64,000 nucleotides of DNA from Crocodylus rhombifer (lineage: Eukaryota > Chordata > Crocodylia > Crocodylidae). Of the stretch, positions 61,861 through 64,000 are shown one piece after another. Position numbers and translations under genes: made by a program. Positions within the stretch are counted from its first letter, which is position 1; every line of letters starts with the position of its first letter. The notes beneath the pieces are model-generated. The model ran no database searches, was not told where the DNA came from, and saw only the letters and a program-made list of their open reading frames with translations. Where the stretch lies: positions 405,486 through 469,485 of the forward strand of contig JAVSML010000993.1 of assembly GCA_038503035.1 (NCBI GenBank), written 5' to 3'.

Positions 61861-61861
61861 C

Positions 61862-62605
61862 TTGGTCCCTGATTCAATCTGATGGAGATTCAGCCCGATT
61901 CAGTGGCTGAATCTCCAAATCCGAATCAAATCAGGAGACTCTTTAATCACTCCAAATTGAATCGGAACTCTCCAAATCGATTCAGAGAGGTTTGGAAAGA
62001 TTTGGTGATTTGGACATAGACACAGATTTAAATGTTTTTCCTACATACCTCAAGGCAGCTAGTTAACGATGCAATGGTGGGGCAGATGGAGCTTCACATG
62101 GGAGCATGGGGGGCTCCCCAGCACACTTGACAGCAGACCTGGAAGTAGACCAGAAGCACTTCCAGTCCACTTCCAAGTCCAGCGGGGAGCACGTGGGGGC
62201 CTTCCCCACTCTGCACCCTCCCATCTCAGCAACTGATACCTCCTGGTCTGGTAGGGACAACCGGGGTCCCCCCATGGCCAATCAAATCAGGGACCAAAGT
62301 ACTTCTGGTCCACTTCCAAGTTTGCCGCCAAGCACGTGGGCCCGCTCCTGAGCAACATCCATTTGTCCCAGCATCGTAGTGTTCACAAGCCACGCCTGGT
62401 ACCTTGAGGTATGTAGAAAAAACATTTCAAGCTGTGTCTATGGCCAAATCACTTATTCTCCAAATGAGCATTGAATCTTCAGATTCAGATTCGGCCAAAT
62501 TGAATCGGAGACAGTGACTGGAATCAACTAATCAAATCGCTGTCCCTGATTCAGGCCAAATCTGAATCCGAATTGAATGCAGCCTATTTTGCACACCCCT
62601 AATAA
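61862..62605. mobile_element. Long inverted-repeat DNA element (hAT-like)
   Basis: Both sides are built of degenerate aattcggattcgg-like words. Arms at 62005-62055 and 62402-62452 are about 51-bp inverted repeats with few mismatches. The right terminus, on the minus strand, reads aggggtgtgcaaaatagg, a hAT-type end; the left terminus appears truncated. The middle has a direct repeat, ccacttccaagt...agcacgtggg, near 62168-62196 and 62310-62340. No transposase frame. Confidence 0.65.
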
Positions 62606-62609
62606 CACA

Positions 62610-64000
62610 ACTGTTTGATGGGACATAGAGATACACACATGCTTGGTTTGATAAGATTAAAAACGCACAATCTCTCCATAAGAAGCTATGTTAAGTTATT
62701 CAGGAACAGCTGCAGATAGATACAAAAATGACTCACTCTTAAAATAAACAGATGCTACCAAGCATCCACACTAAATACTGTTGAAGACAAAAATAATCTG
62801 CTAAAAGGGTATCTGCAAAAAGAAGAAATTAAGTCATAATTGTGCAGCCCACTTTTTAATGCACTTTAATTGTGGTAATGGTACGATGCATATCTGTAGA
62901 TGGAGGAAAATATGTATGTGTTAACTAGCTTAAATAATGTTAGATGGCCTACCTCCTCATTTTCTTGCTTCTTTGGGTCCATGTCAGGAATAATATTTAC
63001 ATGGAAACTCTAACTGTTTCACACCCATATGTACATATGTCTTAAATATATGCATATGCACTTGCACATACCATACACTGAACTTAAGTATTAGACAAGT
63101 AATATACATTATCTGCTTTACATTTTCTAGTCATTGTACCATTACCATATGCTCAGATCAGGATAGACCATCTTCTACTGTAATGAGCTACTTCAGATTA
63201 ACTAAAAGACCAAATCCTTAAAGCGAAATCAGAATGAAAGGTTATTAAAAAATAGAGCAGTAAATAATCCCATGTGCATTGAGCATCCATAATTTTAGAA
63301 CTCAGAAAAAGAGGATCAAGAATTAAAAAAGGCATGTAAGGGCCCAAAATATTTTGTGAAAACAGTTAAAGGCGTTGCAAACTGGGTTTAAAAAAATGTA
63401 TAGGCCCAAGGGCCTTGCTACACCTTACACTATGAGCTGAAGAAATGCTGATGAGTGTTACTGCTAACTTAAGTTTGGAGCAGTCACTTCAGGCCAGCAG
63501 AGGTCTGGAGGATTGAAAGGTAAGACCCAGCCCAGAGAGCAACAGCAGGGGCAGCAGCTGGGCAAAAACATTAACACTCCCCTGCTTACTCCCCTAGGAC
63601 AAATAAGTATGGGGAGGGGGCAGGTGGGGCAGTGAGCAGTGATCTGGGGTCCTGGGAAGGGCAGAGGCGGTAGTGGGCCCAATCCAGGGCATGTAGCACA
63701 AACCAGTTTCAGGTGTTAATATAGGGACAGTTCAGGGGTTAAGGGCTCCACCCAAAATTACCATGTAACAAAGCCCTAACTCCTTAACAACAATCAACAC
63801 AAAGGCATTTGGAAACAGTTGCTTTCTTTCATTTTATCTGTCTCCAAGTCTGTTGCCATTGTCATTTGTTCAAATAAACTTATGAGCATTTTGACCAATC
63901 TCCTTTTAAACTATGTTTGAAGTCACCAACATATGCATTTACCTATAGTAATTTTACCTTGGGATCACTTGTTAACCAGCATTATCAACACCACAGTCCT
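62610..64000 (-). other. Intron 29, end of window
   Basis: Mostly AT-rich, with a GC-rich patch at 63460-63700 that may be part of another DNA element. No RYR2 exon was found on the minus strand. Confidence 0.45.

Noticed and set aside
62950..63000. Exon-like stretch on the minus strand ending in gtaggc (PDMDPKKQENEE)
   Set aside because: It has a donor-like site, but stops lie just upstream, there is no convincing acceptor, and it does not match the RYR2 segment expected before exon 30.

Overview
This is vertebrate nuclear DNA. It carries the central part of one gene, the cardiac ryanodine receptor RYR2, on the minus strand, so the gene reads from high to low coordinates. Eighteen coding exons are visible, from 50831 down to 189. 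Every junction keeps the reading frame, and the joined product runs without a gap over roughly human RYR2 residues 1201-2407, about 1,207 residues and 3,620 coding bases. No start, stop, promoter or UTR of the gene is here: the window opens in the intron after human exon 47 and closes inside a very long intron (over 13 kb) before exon 30. Exon numbers follow the human gene; they and the residue numbers come from memory, anchored on well-known variant positions (G2145, S2246, R2267, E2311, P2328, R2359, A2387), all of which fall in the expected exons and are conserved.

The repeats suggest a crocodilian or a close archosaur/turtle relative. CR1 LINEs dominate, with 3' ends of the type ggctggactcgatgatct followed by short tatgaaatc-like repeats. 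There are also many non-autonomous DNA transposons (hAT-like, Tigger/pogo-like and other inverted-repeat families), tRNA-derived SINE remnants and one solo-LTR-like element. Species cannot be fixed from this alone.

Layout by coordinate: 1-5.7 kb, exons 47-44 with a palindromic repeat block and a complete Tigger-like element in intron 45. 5.7-16 kb, exons 43-41 with SINE and DNA-transposon remnants. 16-24.5 kb, the large intron 40 with an LTR-like element and a 3.4-kb patchwork of minus-strand CR1 copies carrying nested insertions. 24.5-30.2 kb, exons 40-37, including the large 802-bp exon 37. 30.2-38 kb, intron 36 with two inverted copies of one DNA-element family, a 5'-inverted CR1 and a very GC-rich hAT-like element. 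38-44.7 kb, a compact cluster of exons 36-31 encoding the SPRY3 region. 44.7-50.8 kb, intron 30 with a 2.3-kb CR1, then exon 30. 50.8-64 kb, intron 29 with two more CR1 copies and two inverted-repeat DNA elements.

The points most worth checking are a Tyr codon in place of the PKA-site serine (mouse S2030 / human S2031), a predicted GC-AG intron 31, and a palindromic sequence family that occurs as a cluster at 2.6-3.0 kb and again as a 154-bp insert flanked by a 17-bp direct duplication inside a CR1 at 21.9 kb. I found no second host gene, no RNA gene and no non-vertebrate system.
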